Below are positions 44,515 through 54,366 of a stretch of 64,000 nucleotides of DNA, in pieces. Each line of letters begins with the position of its first letter. Positions within the stretch are counted from its first letter, which is position 1. The translations under genes and the position numbers were made by a program. The notes beneath the pieces were generated by a model. It saw nothing but the letters and a program-made list of their open reading frames with translations. It ran no database searches and was not told the origin of the DNA. The DNA lies in contig NZ_OY762614.1 in NCBI RefSeq assembly GCF_963666145.1, positions 3,834,501 to 3,898,500 on the forward strand. The letters run 5' to 3'. Origin of the DNA: an uncultured Desulfobacter sp. (GTDB lineage: Bacteria; Desulfobacterota; Desulfobacteria; Desulfobacterales; Desulfobacteraceae).

Positions 44515-45454
44515 ATGCCCCCAGTCGTTTTGCTATGGTCAGGTAAGCCGCCATGATAATTATGGGTACAACTGAAAAGGCCGCCGCCAGAGGAATGTTA
44601 CCGGCAATTCCCTGGTGGGCGTATACGGCCTGACCGATGAAGAATCTGGATGATCCGATGATTCCGGGAATGATGTAGTCGCCCAGGGTCAGAGAAAAGG
44701 TGAAAATCGAGCCTGCCACCACCCCGGGGAAGGCCAGGGGAAAGATCACGGTCATAAAAGACTTGCCCGGCGATGCCCCCAGATCCGCCGACGCTTCGAT
44801 CAACGAGGCGGGCACCCGTTCAAGGGAGGCCTGGATGGGCAGAATCATATAGGGCATCCAGATGTAAACAAATACCAGGAAGGTCCCGATATAACTCACC
44901 GACAGGGATGATCCGCCCACCACAGGCAGGGCCAGCAGCCCGTCCAGAAACCATGAGAGCCCGATTTTGGCAAAAATCCAGCTTAAAATACCCTCCTTGG
45001 CAAGAATCAGTTTCCATGAATAGACCCGGACCAGATAGCTGGACCACAACGGCAGCATCACCGCAAGATAGAGCAGGGCCTTCATGCGCCCTTTGGCATA
45101 CCTGGCCATGAAATAGGCGATGGGAAAGGCGATCAGAGCCGATGCCAGGGTTACGGCACCTGCCATGGCGGCGGTTCTGAAAACGATGTCCATATTTGCC
45201 GCAGAAAAGAGCTGGCCATAGGTCCCAAGGGTCAGTTCCCGGTTGATCATCCCGCTGAACGGATCAATGGAGAAAAAGCTTTGCAGCAGCAGGGAAAAAA
45301 GGGAACCGATATAGACCACACCCAGCCAGAGCAAGGGAGGTATGAGTAAAAATCCCAGGAAAACCAACGGCCGCCGGTAAAAAAAGGTGGAGATTTTTTC
45401 CAAAACCGCCTGCCGGGAAGATTGTCTGAATTTCATTGTTGCATCAAGGGTCAT
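44501..45454 (-). CDS. potB: Polyamine-type ABC permease, PotB-like
   Basis: 317 residues from ATG 45454, which overlaps the potA stop region (45456-45458) closely. Six membrane helices, and the EAA-like ASADLGASPGKSFMTVIFPLAFPGVVAGS. Partner of PotC, with PotA supplying ATP hydrolysis. Confidence 0.88.
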   Translation of the reverse strand: MTLDATMKFRQSSRQAVLEKISTFFYRRPLVFLGFLLIPPLLWLGVVYIGSLFSLLLQSFFSIDPFSGMINRELTLGTYGQLFSAANMDIVFRTAAMAGAVTLASALIAFPIAYFMARYAKGRMKALLYLAVMLPLWSSYLVRVYSWKLILAKEGILSWIFAKIGLSWFLDGLLALPVVGGSSLSVSYIGTFLVFVYIWMPYMILPIQASLERVPASLIEASADLGASPGKSFMTVIFPLAFPGVVAGSIFTFSLTLGDYIIPGIIGSSRFFIGQAVYAHQGIAGNIPLAAAFSVVPIIIMAAYLTIAKRLGAFDAL

Positions 45455-45455
45455 G

Positions 45456-46499
45456 TTATTTATGTGCTCCCTTAAATTCACGGGTATCGTCCCGGTGCCA
45501 CATGACAGTTTTTTCCGCCCCCAGGCAGATATGTTCCGGCAGGGTGCCGTCCGTTGAATCATGGGGCTGGATCAGGACCAGATTGGTTTCGTCATCAAGG
45601 GTCAGCGTGATTGAGGAGCCTGATCCATGGTAGTGGATGTCAGTGATTTCCCCCCAAGTGGACACATGGTTTGGGGGGAGGGGGACGTTGTCAGGTGCGA
45701 ATTTTATTTTTTCGGGCCGTACGGCAAAGGCGGCCGCCGCACCGGTGATTTTTTGCGCCGTTGATTTTTTAATGACGTTGGCATTACCCACAAAATCTGC
45801 CACAAACGCTGTGCGGGGATATTCATACACATCCTTGGGCGTTCCGATCTGTTCAATTTTGCCTCGCCGAAACACCGCCAGCCGATCGCTCATGGAAAGG
45901 GCTTCATCCTGGTCGTGGGTGACATAAATAAAGGTAATGCCAAGCTCCCGCTGCAGGGCTTTCAGCTCGATCTGCATCTGCTTTCTTAACTTGAGATCCA
46001 GGGCGCCCAGGGGTTCATCCAGCAGCAGTACACGGGGTTGATTGATCAGTGCCCGGGCCAGAGCCACCCGCTGGCGCTGACCGCCGGAAAGCTGGGAGGG
46101 CCGTCTGCTGCCCATATCCCCGAGTTTTACCAGGGTGAGCATCTCTTGTGCCTTCTGGGTATACTCCTTTTTTTTTACCCCTTTAACCATCAGACCGTAG
46201 GAGACATTTTGAAGGATCGTCATGTGGGGAAACAGGGCGTAATCCTGGAATACCGTATTGACGTTACGGTTGTATGGGGGGATTCCGTCGGCCCGGGTGC
46301 CGTGGATTAAAATGTGGCCGGATGTGGGCGTTTCAAAGCCTGCGATTAATCTCAGGCTTGTGGTTTTCCCCGACCCCGACGGGCCGAGCATGGAGAAGAA
46401 CTCCCCGTCCGCCACATCAAAGCTGACATGCTCCAGGGCATGGACCGCGCCGTAATAGCGGCAGACATCTGTAAATCTTATTGCGTAATTGGGTTCCAT
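45456..46499 (-). CDS. potA: Polyamine-type ABC ATPase, PotA-like
   Basis: 347 residues. Walker A GPSGSGKTT, signature LSGGQRQRVALARALI and Walker B LLLDEPLGALD are clear, followed by a TOBE-type C-terminal domain (about 250-347). Typical PotA length. Encoded just after the hairpin that follows potD. Confidence 0.92.
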   Translation of the reverse strand: MEPNYAIRFTDVCRYYGAVHALEHVSFDVADGEFFSMLGPSGSGKTTSLRLIAGFETPTSGHILIHGTRADGIPPYNRNVNTVFQDYALFPHMTILQNVSYGLMVKGVKKKEYTQKAQEMLTLVKLGDMGSRRPSQLSGGQRQRVALARALINQPRVLLLDEPLGALDLKLRKQMQIELKALQRELGITFIYVTHDQDEALSMSDRLAVFRRGKIEQIGTPKDVYEYPRTAFVADFVGNANVIKKSTAQKITGAAAAFAVRPEKIKFAPDNVPLPPNHVSTWGEITDIHYHGSGSSITLTLDDETNLVLIQPHDSTDGTLPEHICLGAEKTVMWHRDDTREFKGAHK

Positions 46500-46536
46500 T
46501 TTTTATCTAACATTCTTTCTTTTTTTTAAAGAAAAT

Positions 46537-46565
46537 ACAGCCCGGCATAATACCGGCCGGGCTGT
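46537..46565 (-). terminator. Hairpin between potD and potA
   Basis: ACAGCCCGGC and GCCGGGCTGT form a 10-bp stem; on the minus strand ATTTTCTTT follows. It could be a partial terminator that keeps binding-protein mRNA more abundant than that of the membrane genes. Confidence 0.6.
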
Positions 46566-46587
46566 TGGCTTGGGCGTACTGGACGGT

Positions 46588-47745
46588 CTAACGTCCGCCA
46601 AGGATGGCAATGTAGTCGGTCACCCATTTATAGTAGGGTTCGCACCTGTCCTGGCTCTTGCAATTGGCCACCGGGGTACGCCAGAAGCTGATTTTTTCAA
46701 AATTATTCAGGCCGTTGGTGGCACATCCGTTTTCCCCCAAAAGCGCATTGCCCTGGCAGGCATCAAGCACCACCGGCACACTGCCGAACCAGGAGGCCAG
46801 ATCACCCTGCAGTTTTTTGTTCAAGGACCATTCCAGCCATTTGTAGGCCAGGTTGGGATGGGGCGCATCGGCATGGAGCATGGTGGTGTCGGCCCAGCCT
46901 GTCGCGCCTTCTTCGGGAATGGTGCTGGCGATGGGCTGACCCTTGGACTGCAGGATGTTCACCTGGAAGGGCCAGGCCGAAGAGGCGACCACCCCTTCGT
47001 TGGTAAAGTCGTCAATCTGAACAAAGGCATCATGCCAGTAGCGGTTAACGATTTTACGCTGCCCGCGCAGAATTTCCACGGCGGCCTTGTACTGGGTTTC
47101 ATTGAGTTCGTAAGGATCTTGGATACCAAGTTCAGGTTTGTGCTTTTTCAGATAGAGGGCGGCGTCGGCAATGTATATGGGGCCGTCAAAGGCCTGGACC
47201 CGGCCTTTGTTTGATTTGCCGTCCGAAAGGGTCATCTCCTCAAACACCACGTTCCAGGATGTGGGCGGTGTTTTAAACACCTCGGTGTTATACATGAGCA
47301 CATTGGCACCCCATTGGTAGGGCACACCATAATGTTTGCCGTTGACCGTGTGCCAGGGCGCGTTCTGAAGTCTTGCATCCACCGTATTCCAGCTTGGGAT
47401 CAAGGCGGTGTTGATCTCCTGGACCCGCTTGCCTGCGATCAGCCGCAGACTTGCATCTCCGGAAGCGGTTACCAGGTCAAATCCGCCTTCATTCATCAAG
47501 GCGACCATCTCATCGGATGTACCTGCGGTTTTCACCCGGACTTTGCAGTTGTATTTTTTTTCAAACTCCGTGACCCAGTCATAGGCGGGATCTGTCTCAC
47601 CGCGCTCGATATATCCGGGCCAGGCGACAATATCCAGGGCATCCTCCAGGGGGCCGATTTTTTCCATGGGGCCTGCCATGGCGGACAGCGGCAGGTAAAA
47701 TGAGACCAGCAGCGTAACAAATAGTGCGGTTATATGTTTGGGCAT
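46588..47745 (-). CDS. potD: Periplasmic binding protein, PotD-like
   Basis: 385 residues with signal peptide (MPKHITALFVTLLVSFYLPLSAMA). The SBP_bac_8/PotD fold follows: DIVAWPGYIERGETDPAYDWVTEFEKKYNCKV near the start, LVTASGDASLRLIA, GVPYQWGANVLMYN. First gene of the importer operon, 130 bases after the regulator. Ligand specificity is not resolvable here. Confidence 0.88.
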   Translation of the reverse strand: MPKHITALFVTLLVSFYLPLSAMAGPMEKIGPLEDALDIVAWPGYIERGETDPAYDWVTEFEKKYNCKVRVKTAGTSDEMVALMNEGGFDLVTASGDASLRLIAGKRVQEINTALIPSWNTVDARLQNAPWHTVNGKHYGVPYQWGANVLMYNTEVFKTPPTSWNVVFEEMTLSDGKSNKGRVQAFDGPIYIADAALYLKKHKPELGIQDPYELNETQYKAAVEILRGQRKIVNRYWHDAFVQIDDFTNEGVVASSAWPFQVNILQSKGQPIASTIPEEGATGWADTTMLHADAPHPNLAYKWLEWSLNKKLQGDLASWFGSVPVVLDACQGNALLGENGCATNGLNNFEKISFWRTPVANCKSQDRCEPYYKWVTDYIAILGGR

Positions 47746-47874
47746 GTTTTCTCCTTTTCACAAACAAGTGGGTATAAAATTTGTCCAAATCAGTTGATTT
47801 GATTGAATAAAATCAAACCAGATCAAGGACGGAATATCAATGGGAAAGGTTGGCAGTATTTTGGGGGGATAATT

Positions 47875-49155
47875 CTACAATTTGTCAAATGCCAATAGAT
47901 AAGTTTGCAGATTGACCTGCCTGTTCCTGATTTTAAATTTACGCCTTAAATTTTTGCGGTGGAAGTTGACTGAGTTGGGTGCAATATCAAGAATTTCGGC
48001 AATGTCCTTGGACGGATGCCCGGACCGGATCAGTGAGGCTACCTGCAGCTCCTGGGGGGTCAGATATATCCCCGCGGACTTTGTCTGGGTCATGAACGGG
48101 GAGATGACGTCCTTCAGGTTATTTTTGATGATTTTGAGATAGGTCTGCTGTTGCGGGGTCAGTCCCGTTTGCTCAAGTTTCTCAAAATAGGGGGAGATCA
48201 GGTGATTCACATTTTGAATGATTTTTTTCTCGGTTTGTTTTTGTTCCATTCCCCGCTGTTCAAGCAACGCCCGAAGCGCCCGGTTGGCCTCTTCAAGATC
48301 AATCTGGTTAAACGTCTTGTCCCCGTCATGCATGTTCCTTTCAAGTATTTTTCGTTTTTTGATTTCCTGCTGGAGTTTAACCTTGTCCATCTCCCGTTGG
48401 ATGGCCAGGGCAAACACCGCGGCCAGTCGTTTGACCCCTTTGAGCTCGTAATCGGTATATCCGTTAATGGTATTTGCCACCGAGATCTGACCGTACACTT
48501 TATCCCCGATGATGGCCGGTACCGAAAGAAAGTTGCGCAGTTTGATATGCTTTTCCGGGGTGCCTGTTGAGGCTTCATGGGTCTGGGGGCTGTTGGTGTA
48601 AAACGCTTCTCTGGTGTTCAGGCAATGGCCCCACAGGGTCGGATATTTGCCGTCGGGTCCCACTGGAAAAACAATACCTTTTTCATAATCGCTGATTTTG
48701 CAGGAATCCCCCATCATCCCTGTCAGGGTATGGCACAGGTTGTTCTTGGTCTGGGGATCAATGGACGATACATATCCGCTTTCACTTTTGGTGAACACCT
48801 TTGCGTAATTGAGAACAATATTGGCAATGCCGGGCAGCGTCGCATTGGAGGTGACAAGGGCGTAGGATAATTCCGTCACAGCCGAATTGGTCTCAATTTC
48901 AAACACTCTCTGGTTTTCCTCCCAGGAGCGGTTGGAGAGCAGTTCCTCTATGGTTTTCAGTCTCTGTCCAAGCTGCGACACCTCTTGCTTCAGGGTGTTT
49001 TGAATGTCTGCGTTCACTGTGTTCTTCTGTTTTGTCCTGTATTGCTTTTTTCCGGATTCTTCTGGAATAGGCGTTTTGCCTTGCACATGTAGCCGGTTTA
49101 ATTGAGAATCTTTAGCAAAATGCGGGTCATGTTGAAGGCGGCGTTTGTAACGCAC
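47875..49155 (-). CDS. GAF-domain LuxR-type transcriptional regulator
   Basis: About 426 residues if the GTG at 49155 is used; the true start is uncertain, with no clear ribosome-binding site. The centre (about 90-260) looks like a GAF sensor (GYVSSIDPQTKNNLCHTLTG... FLSVPAIIGDKVYGQISVAN), then a coiled helix, and a C-terminal LuxR helix-turn-helix (LTPQELQVASLIRSGHPSKDIAEILDIAPNSVNFHRKNLRRKF). It lies directly upstream of potD on the same strand, so it may control the importer. Signal unknown. Confidence 0.75.
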   Translation of the reverse strand: MRYKRRLQHDPHFAKDSQLNRLHVQGKTPIPEESGKKQYRTKQKNTVNADIQNTLKQEVSQLGQRLKTIEELLSNRSWEENQRVFEIETNSAVTELSYALVTSNATLPGIANIVLNYAKVFTKSESGYVSSIDPQTKNNLCHTLTGMMGDSCKISDYEKGIVFPVGPDGKYPTLWGHCLNTREAFYTNSPQTHEASTGTPEKHIKLRNFLSVPAIIGDKVYGQISVANTINGYTDYELKGVKRLAAVFALAIQREMDKVKLQQEIKKRKILERNMHDGDKTFNQIDLEEANRALRALLEQRGMEQKQTEKKIIQNVNHLISPYFEKLEQTGLTPQQQTYLKIIKNNLKDVISPFMTQTKSAGIYLTPQELQVASLIRSGHPSKDIAEILDIAPNSVNFHRKNLRRKFKIRNRQVNLQTYLLAFDKL

Positions 49156-49323
49156 TGAAAAGAGAGATTATTTCTGGTCGGGCAGTGGTTTGAAGTGCAG
49201 AAAATCAAAGATTAAATGGAAAGTTTTTCATTTAAAATAACACAAATGAGGATGATAAATTTCATTAATGTGATATTTATCATGAGATGAATGTTTTTTT
49301 TGAAAGGCGATTTATTGGAAAGT

Positions 49324-50025
49324 CTATAACGTTGCCAATCTAAAACTCATATCATTTTTACGGGCAATCATTTTATCCACCAATTTTTCACTGCCGCCAT
49401 TTTCAATGATCACATCACTAATTTTTTGGTCCGAAATTTTAGTCACTGAGTGAACTGAACAGTGTAGCTGTTCAGGGGTCATATCAGAAAATAGTTTCAT
49501 TGCATGGGGGTTGTTTGGGTCATTGCGCATCACATTCAGCTCGTCAACCCGGGTGCCAAACGTTTTTCCTTTTGGATCTCCATAGGCACGAAACTCAAGT
49601 GCGCCGCCGACATCCAGCGTTAAGACTTTACCATTGGCTACACCCTGGTTGTCACCGGCAAATCCCGCGGCATCCCAGTTCGCTGTCCAGGCATGGACGG
49701 CAAACCAATGCTGGGCTTCTCTGCGTTCATTTTCTGAGAACTGAGAGATATTTTTTTTATCAAGTTCGACCCATTGGGTTACGATCTGGCAGGGATCAAT
49801 ACTAGGAAGGTAATGAAAAACCGGCGCTCCGGCTAGCTGATAAAGCGTTGCCGCCAAAAATTCATTACGGGCATGCATGGGGGTCTCCAGCATTTTTACA
49901 TAGTATTTCTGCCCGTCACCATCGCTGTAAATCCCTGCAGGGTTTGTTCCTAACTGCCCGCCAACCCGCTCCATGCCGGTAATATCAATTGGATCTGTTT
50001 TTGAATTCATTTTAAGGATCTTCAT
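49324..50025 (-). CDS. HipA/PI-kinase-like phosphotransferase
   Basis: 233 residues. Glycine-rich loop ERVGGQLGTNPAGIY, Lys in YYVKM, Glu in ARNEFLAATLY, a catalytic-loop-like HAWTANWD and a metal-site-like LTLDVGGALEF are in kinase order and resemble the HipA/PI4-kinase-like lineage. It starts inside the end of the phosphatase gene (14-base overlap), so the two are co-translated. Substrate unknown. Assignment is by motif reading only. Confidence 0.55.
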   Translation of the reverse strand: MKILKMNSKTDPIDITGMERVGGQLGTNPAGIYSDGDGQKYYVKMLETPMHARNEFLAATLYQLAGAPVFHYLPSIDPCQIVTQWVELDKKNISQFSENERREAQHWFAVHAWTANWDAAGFAGDNQGVANGKVLTLDVGGALEFRAYGDPKGKTFGTRVDELNVMRNDPNNPHAMKLFSDMTPEQLHCSVHSVTKISDQKISDVIIENGGSEKLVDKMIARKNDMSFRLATL

Positions 50026-50572
50026 TAATCGCTGTGGTTTGTTTCACCAATGCTAACTGCGTGTAGGTTTCAATGGCTCCGGATCGTGCTCTGCGCACCA
50101 TTCTGATGGCCTTTTCCGGCTCAGTTCCCAACTCGACCAAGAGACGCGCAGCCATCATCCCGGCTCTTCCCAGGCCACCTTTACAGTGAACCAGTATATT
50201 CTCCCCCTGACACAAACGATGGCGGATTTCTTTACCATAAATAAGCCAGTTTTGCTCAAATTTATCATCAGGCACAGAATAATCTATAATAGGTAAATGA
50301 ATCCACTTCATGCCTCGATCCTCTACTTCCTCTCCCAATGTCGGCACTTTCAGGTCTATCATTTCGGCAGTTTCTATTAAGGTAAGTACGAGACTTGCAC
50401 CCCAGTCTTTTATTACATCTAAATCAAGCCCCAGATTTCTGGCCCAAACACCTGTGACAGCATAGAGGTCATGTTTTCCCGGACAAAAAGTGATCCCAAT
50501 CTTTCCACTGTCGGTGCCGGCCTGAACTTCAGCAATCTGAAGCGGGTGTGAATGGCTTGTTCTTGCTACCAT
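50012..50572 (-). CDS. Dual-specificity-type (Cys-based) phosphatase
   Basis: 186 residues. Signature HCKGGLGRAG with nucleophile Cys130 and Arg136; an acidic loop (IDYSVPDD, about 96-103) would give the general acid. It resembles CDKN3/KAP-type phosphatases. Located upstream of and overlapping a kinase-like gene, it may reverse that partner's phosphorylation. No signal peptide. Confidence 0.8.
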   Translation of the reverse strand: MVARTSHSHPLQIAEVQAGTDSGKIGITFCPGKHDLYAVTGVWARNLGLDLDVIKDWGASLVLTLIETAEMIDLKVPTLGEEVEDRGMKWIHLPIIDYSVPDDKFEQNWLIYGKEIRHRLCQGENILVHCKGGLGRAGMMAARLLVELGTEPEKAIRMVRRARSGAIETYTQLALVKQTTAINEDP

Positions 50573-50933
50573 GCTAATTTCCTAAGGGCAAATAGGTAAT
50601 CGGTTTAATGTAAACGTAGAAATACCCTGGAGCAAAATATGGACCATAGATGAAATCGATTTTATAATGTGCTAAAATGATAGCTGTTTGGGTGTAATGA
50701 ACGATTTTCTTCGGATGTTGTTTGCTGAGTATTTAAGATTATCGGCTTTATAAAACAACATAAATGAAATAATTATATTACAATAGTGTGATAATTTGTT
50801 TGTTGAATGAATTTGTCTTGGAGTTAACTTTCCGGCAAAATATTAAAGGTTGAGCAAAATGTAACGATCAATTAGTAAGTTAGCGTCGTTTCCCCCTTCA
50901 CGATGTATCTTTAAATTATAAGGGCAAAGCCAA
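50573..50933. other. Intergenic region between divergent genes
   Basis: About 360 AT-rich bases between the phosphatase and HD-GYP genes, which diverge. It must hold promoters for both; I cannot name a specific pair of boxes. No coding frame. Confidence 0.4.
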
Positions 50934-52250
50934 ATGGGACATATAAACACATCTGTTGACCGATTAATTAAAATCGTTCAGCAGGGCGGAAGTATCCGAA
51001 CCGGTATTGATGTCTACAATTCAAAAAAAATAAAAACAATTGATAGGTATAGCATAATCAACGATGTGAATATTTTGCTGAAATTAAAGGCCGAAGGGAT
51101 TGACGCTCTTCCTATCAGCCGTAAATTAGGGGGCGGTACATGGGATAATGAAGGTACGGAGTTAAAGCTTATGCGGGGGGACAAGGCGCCTCTCATCGAA
51201 CAAGACGGCGTCCCTGAGCTTCCTGAAATTGATAAAAAAATAAAAAAAATTGAAGAAATTAGAAAAGAGGCCAGTGTCAAATTTGAGAATGCAAAGAAAA
51301 ACATAAAAAAAGTTATCTCCGATATCAGAGATACGGGAGGGGAATTTGATTATGGCCAAGTGGAAAATACCGTAACCGAATTATTGGACTTTATAAATAC
51401 CGATGAAAGCGCCTTTTCATTATTAACCCGTGAAATTTTCAGCTATGACGACTATCTTTATAACCACTCCATTAATGTCTGCACCATCGGAACACCGGTA
51501 ATCAAGCATTTCATCAACAAATACGGTACGCAGTTCGGGCTGGATGATCCGGAAAAAATCAAAGAGATTTCCATTGGTTATTTTATGCACGATGCTGGAA
51601 AAGTTTTAGTTCCCGAAGAAATATTAAATAAAAAAGGACCGTTAACTAATGAAGAATTTGAAATAGTCAAAACCCATTCGTATAAACTGGGGATGCAGGT
51701 GTTTGAGAAGAATCATCTCCATGATCCCCTGATCACTGATTCGGTTCGATGGCACCATGCCCCAATGTTCAAGGATGAAGGGCGATGTTATCCCAATGAC
51801 GTGGACGCCGAAGACGTTCCTCCCCATGTGAAGGTTTGTAAATTAGCGGACATCTATGACGCATTGACATCTGTACGATGTTATAAAAGCGCTTTTAATC
51901 CCATTGAGGTGGTTACTGAGCTGTTCACTAAATATTCAAAAAAAAGCAAACTGGTGCAGAAGGTGCTCCTTTCATTTATCAGCGTGGTGGGGATATACCC
52001 GCCGGGAAGCGTGGTGTATTTAAACAGCGGCCAAATGGCTTATATAATAGATTCTAAAGGACCCATCGTATTGGTTTTCACTGATGATTGGGAGATGCCT
52101 TTAAGTCGTCAACCAGATCCCATTGACCTTTCAAGTCCCAATAGTGTTGCAGACGGCTTAAAAATCGATCATAGGCGGCCTATGGCCACGCCGCTGTATG
52201 TGTATAATAAGTTGCCTATAGGGCTAAGAGAAATGATTTTTTCTAAATAA
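50934..52250 (+). CDS. HD-GYP-domain protein (degenerate GYP)
   Basis: 438 residues. The C-terminal half (about 160-350) has the HD-GYP order: LYNHSINVC, then HDAGKVLVPEEILNKKGPLTNEEF, then VRWHHAPMFKDEGRCYP. The usual GYP is CYP. HD-GYP enzymes hydrolyse cyclic di-GMP, and the HD pair is kept, so activity is possible but not assured. The N-terminal region is charged and of unknown fold. Monocistronic. Confidence 0.8.
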   Translation: MGHINTSVDRLIKIVQQGGSIRTGIDVYNSKKIKTIDRYSIINDVNILLKLKAEGIDALPISRKLGGGTWDNEGTELKLMRGDKAPLIEQDGVPELPEIDKKIKKIEEIRKEASVKFENAKKNIKKVISDIRDTGGEFDYGQVENTVTELLDFINTDESAFSLLTREIFSYDDYLYNHSINVCTIGTPVIKHFINKYGTQFGLDDPEKIKEISIGYFMHDAGKVLVPEEILNKKGPLTNEEFEIVKTHSYKLGMQVFEKNHLHDPLITDSVRWHHAPMFKDEGRCYPNDVDAEDVPPHVKVCKLADIYDALTSVRCYKSAFNPIEVVTELFTKYSKKSKLVQKVLLSFISVVGIYPPGSVVYLNSGQMAYIIDSKGPIVLVFTDDWEMPLSRQPDPIDLSSPNSVADGLKIDHRRPMATPLYVYNKLPIGLREMIFSK

Positions 52251-52405
52251 TGTCGATGACTGCTTGATAGATGTCGAAGAAAGATTGGTTTGATTGGAAA
52301 AGATGAACAGGATAAAGAACACGTTAACATTCAATATCCTGCCCATCTCTGAGATATTTTCAATCCCGATTAGAACTTTAAAATCAGGACGAACTGTAAA
52401 TTTAC

Positions 52406-53242
52406 TTACTCATTGGGAAGGGCGTTCAGCTCTTCCAAGGTAAATACAGGGCCGTCTTTGCAGACAAATTTGTCCCCAAGGTTACAGCGGCCGCAGATAC
52501 CTATGCCGCATTTCATTCTCTTTTCCAGAGAGTTGATAATGTGATCGTGGGCATAGCCGAGTTTATCAAGCACCGGCTGGGTGAACTTGATCATGATAGG
52601 GGGACCGCAGACAATAGCGTATGTATTGTCATCTGCAGGGGGCGCTTTTTCTCCGGCAATATTGGGTACAAAGCCGACATTATACTTCCAGTCGGGATCA
52701 TCCGTGGAGTCCACGGTGATGTGCATTTTTATATCGCCGGCAGCTTCCCAGGCTTTGAGCTCGTCTTGATAGAGCAACAGGCCTGGAGATCTTGCGCCGT
52801 AGATGACGTTGATTTCACCGAATTTGTCACGGTTTTCCAGCATGTAAACGATGGATGATCTCAGGGTGGTGAATGCAAACCCGCCGCCGATGATGACCAC
52901 GTTTTTGCCTTCAAGGGTCTCCCATGGATAGCTGTTGCCCAGGGGGCCGCGGATACCCATGACGTCTCCGACCTTCATATTGTGTAAATACTGGGTCACC
53001 ATTCCGGTTTTATTCACCGTGAACTTTACAAATCCCTTTTCCGTGGGAGATGAGGCAATACCAATGGGGATCTCACCTTTACCGGTAACTGAGAGTTCTG
53101 CGAATTGACCCGCCTTGTAAGAGAACTTTTCCTCATCCTCGGGATTTATAAAGACAAACTTAAATGTCTTTAAATTTTTATCTTCTGTTTCCGTAATGAT
53201 TTCATCAATCCGGACAGGATATGGCAAATATGGATTCTGCAC
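52406..53242 (-). CDS. FAD/NAD(P)-binding oxidoreductase subunit, FloxA-like
   Basis: 278 residues of the ferredoxin-NADP reductase/AsrB-like family. FAD-binding beta-barrel, then an NAD(P) pocket with VVIIGGGFAFTTLRSSIVYML, and a C-terminal Cys motif (CGIGICGRCNLGDKFVC) for a [2Fe-2S] cluster. In sulfate reducers this subunit (FloxA) oxidises NADH and feeds electrons to an Hdr complex. Last gene of the Hdr-Flox operon, 14 bases after the previous gene. Confidence 0.85.
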   Translation of the reverse strand: MQNPYLPYPVRIDEIITETEDKNLKTFKFVFINPEDEEKFSYKAGQFAELSVTGKGEIPIGIASSPTEKGFVKFTVNKTGMVTQYLHNMKVGDVMGIRGPLGNSYPWETLEGKNVVIIGGGFAFTTLRSSIVYMLENRDKFGEINVIYGARSPGLLLYQDELKAWEAAGDIKMHITVDSTDDPDWKYNVGFVPNIAGEKAPPADDNTYAIVCGPPIMIKFTQPVLDKLGYAHDHIINSLEKRMKCGIGICGRCNLGDKFVCKDGPVFTLEELNALPNE

Positions 53243-53256
53243 AGTATCTCTCCTTA

Positions 53257-54306
53257 TTACGCTTCCTGGGGTGCAGGCGTATAGTTTCTCATGGTTTCAC
53301 AGACCTCCCGGATGTCGATGTTCACCGGGCACAGCTGGATGCATCTGCCGCAGCCGACACACTGTACACCGGCGTCATACTTATCAACGTAATACTTGAG
53401 CTTGTGCATGAAACGCTGTCTGACCCGCGGGACTTTATTGGGTCTTGGATTATGTCCGGAACCTTCAAGGGTAAAAAGCGTATACATGCAGCTGTCCCAG
53501 TTGCGGATACGTTTGCCTTCGGTGCCTTTGACTTCATCCTGGATATCAAAGCACCAGCAGGTGGGGCAGCTGTAGGTGCAGGTGCCGCAGTTTAAACAGG
53601 AGAATCCAATCTGTTCCCAGAAATCCGCTTCGAACAGATCGGTTGATTTCTTCTCTTTCAATCCGTCTGTTGACACTTTGGCAGAGATTTTTTCTTCGGC
53701 AGCGCTCTTGCGGGATTCGAAGTCGAATTCCGCATCCGCTGACCAGCCTGCAGCAGCGGCCAAATCTTCACCTTTGGGGGTCAGGACCCTGGCAAAAAAA
53801 TCTTCCCCTTCTTTGACCATTAACAGATCCAGGCCCTCTTCGTTATAGGGGCCGCATCCGACGGATGTACAAAAACAGGTGCTTGCCGGTTCATCACAGG
53901 CATAGCCCACCAGGGTCGTATCTTCATAGGGTTCCACCCAGAACGGGTCCTTATACTCCGGACTGTCGAAGTTACGGCGCACCAGTTTGAAGGATGCTGC
54001 ATCACAGGGACGAACACCCACAACGGCTCTTGGTTTTTTGCCGTTCAGTTCCACCTGCTTCATGATGTGATGATCCGGTTTGGATTCATCTAATGTATAG
54101 GTGAACATGGTCTGGGTTTGGGGGTAAATCACAGACTTCACAGAAAGTCTGGTGTTTCCGTTTCCCAGGACAGGGGTATCACCGGCATTCAACTCTTTGA
54201 ACTCAAGAGCGTCTTTGTCCGGCATCGGGCCGAAGAGCCGGTAGCTTTCTTTGAGTTTTTCCAGCCCCTGTTCCCAATCTTTTTTTTCGATTTTTATAGT
54301 CTTCAT
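53257..54306 (-). CDS. 4Fe-4S dicluster protein, FloxB-like
   Basis: 349 residues, AsrA/sulfhydrogenase-beta-like. N-terminal domain (about 1-220) with PCDAASF and FCTSVGCGP segments, then two [4Fe-4S] motifs: CLNCGTCTYSCPTC and CVGCGRCIQLCPVNI. It would carry electrons between the flavin subunit and MvhD/HdrA. Confidence 0.82.
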   Translation of the reverse strand: MKTIKIEKKDWEQGLEKLKESYRLFGPMPDKDALEFKELNAGDTPVLGNGNTRLSVKSVIYPQTQTMFTYTLDESKPDHHIMKQVELNGKKPRAVVGVRPCDAASFKLVRRNFDSPEYKDPFWVEPYEDTTLVGYACDEPASTCFCTSVGCGPYNEEGLDLLMVKEGEDFFARVLTPKGEDLAAAAGWSADAEFDFESRKSAAEEKISAKVSTDGLKEKKSTDLFEADFWEQIGFSCLNCGTCTYSCPTCWCFDIQDEVKGTEGKRIRNWDSCMYTLFTLEGSGHNPRPNKVPRVRQRFMHKLKYYVDKYDAGVQCVGCGRCIQLCPVNIDIREVCETMRNYTPAPQEA

Positions 54307-54366
54307 AATTAAATTGACCTTATCAAAAATATGGTTTGTTTAATCCCTTATCAATCAGCAGCGATG

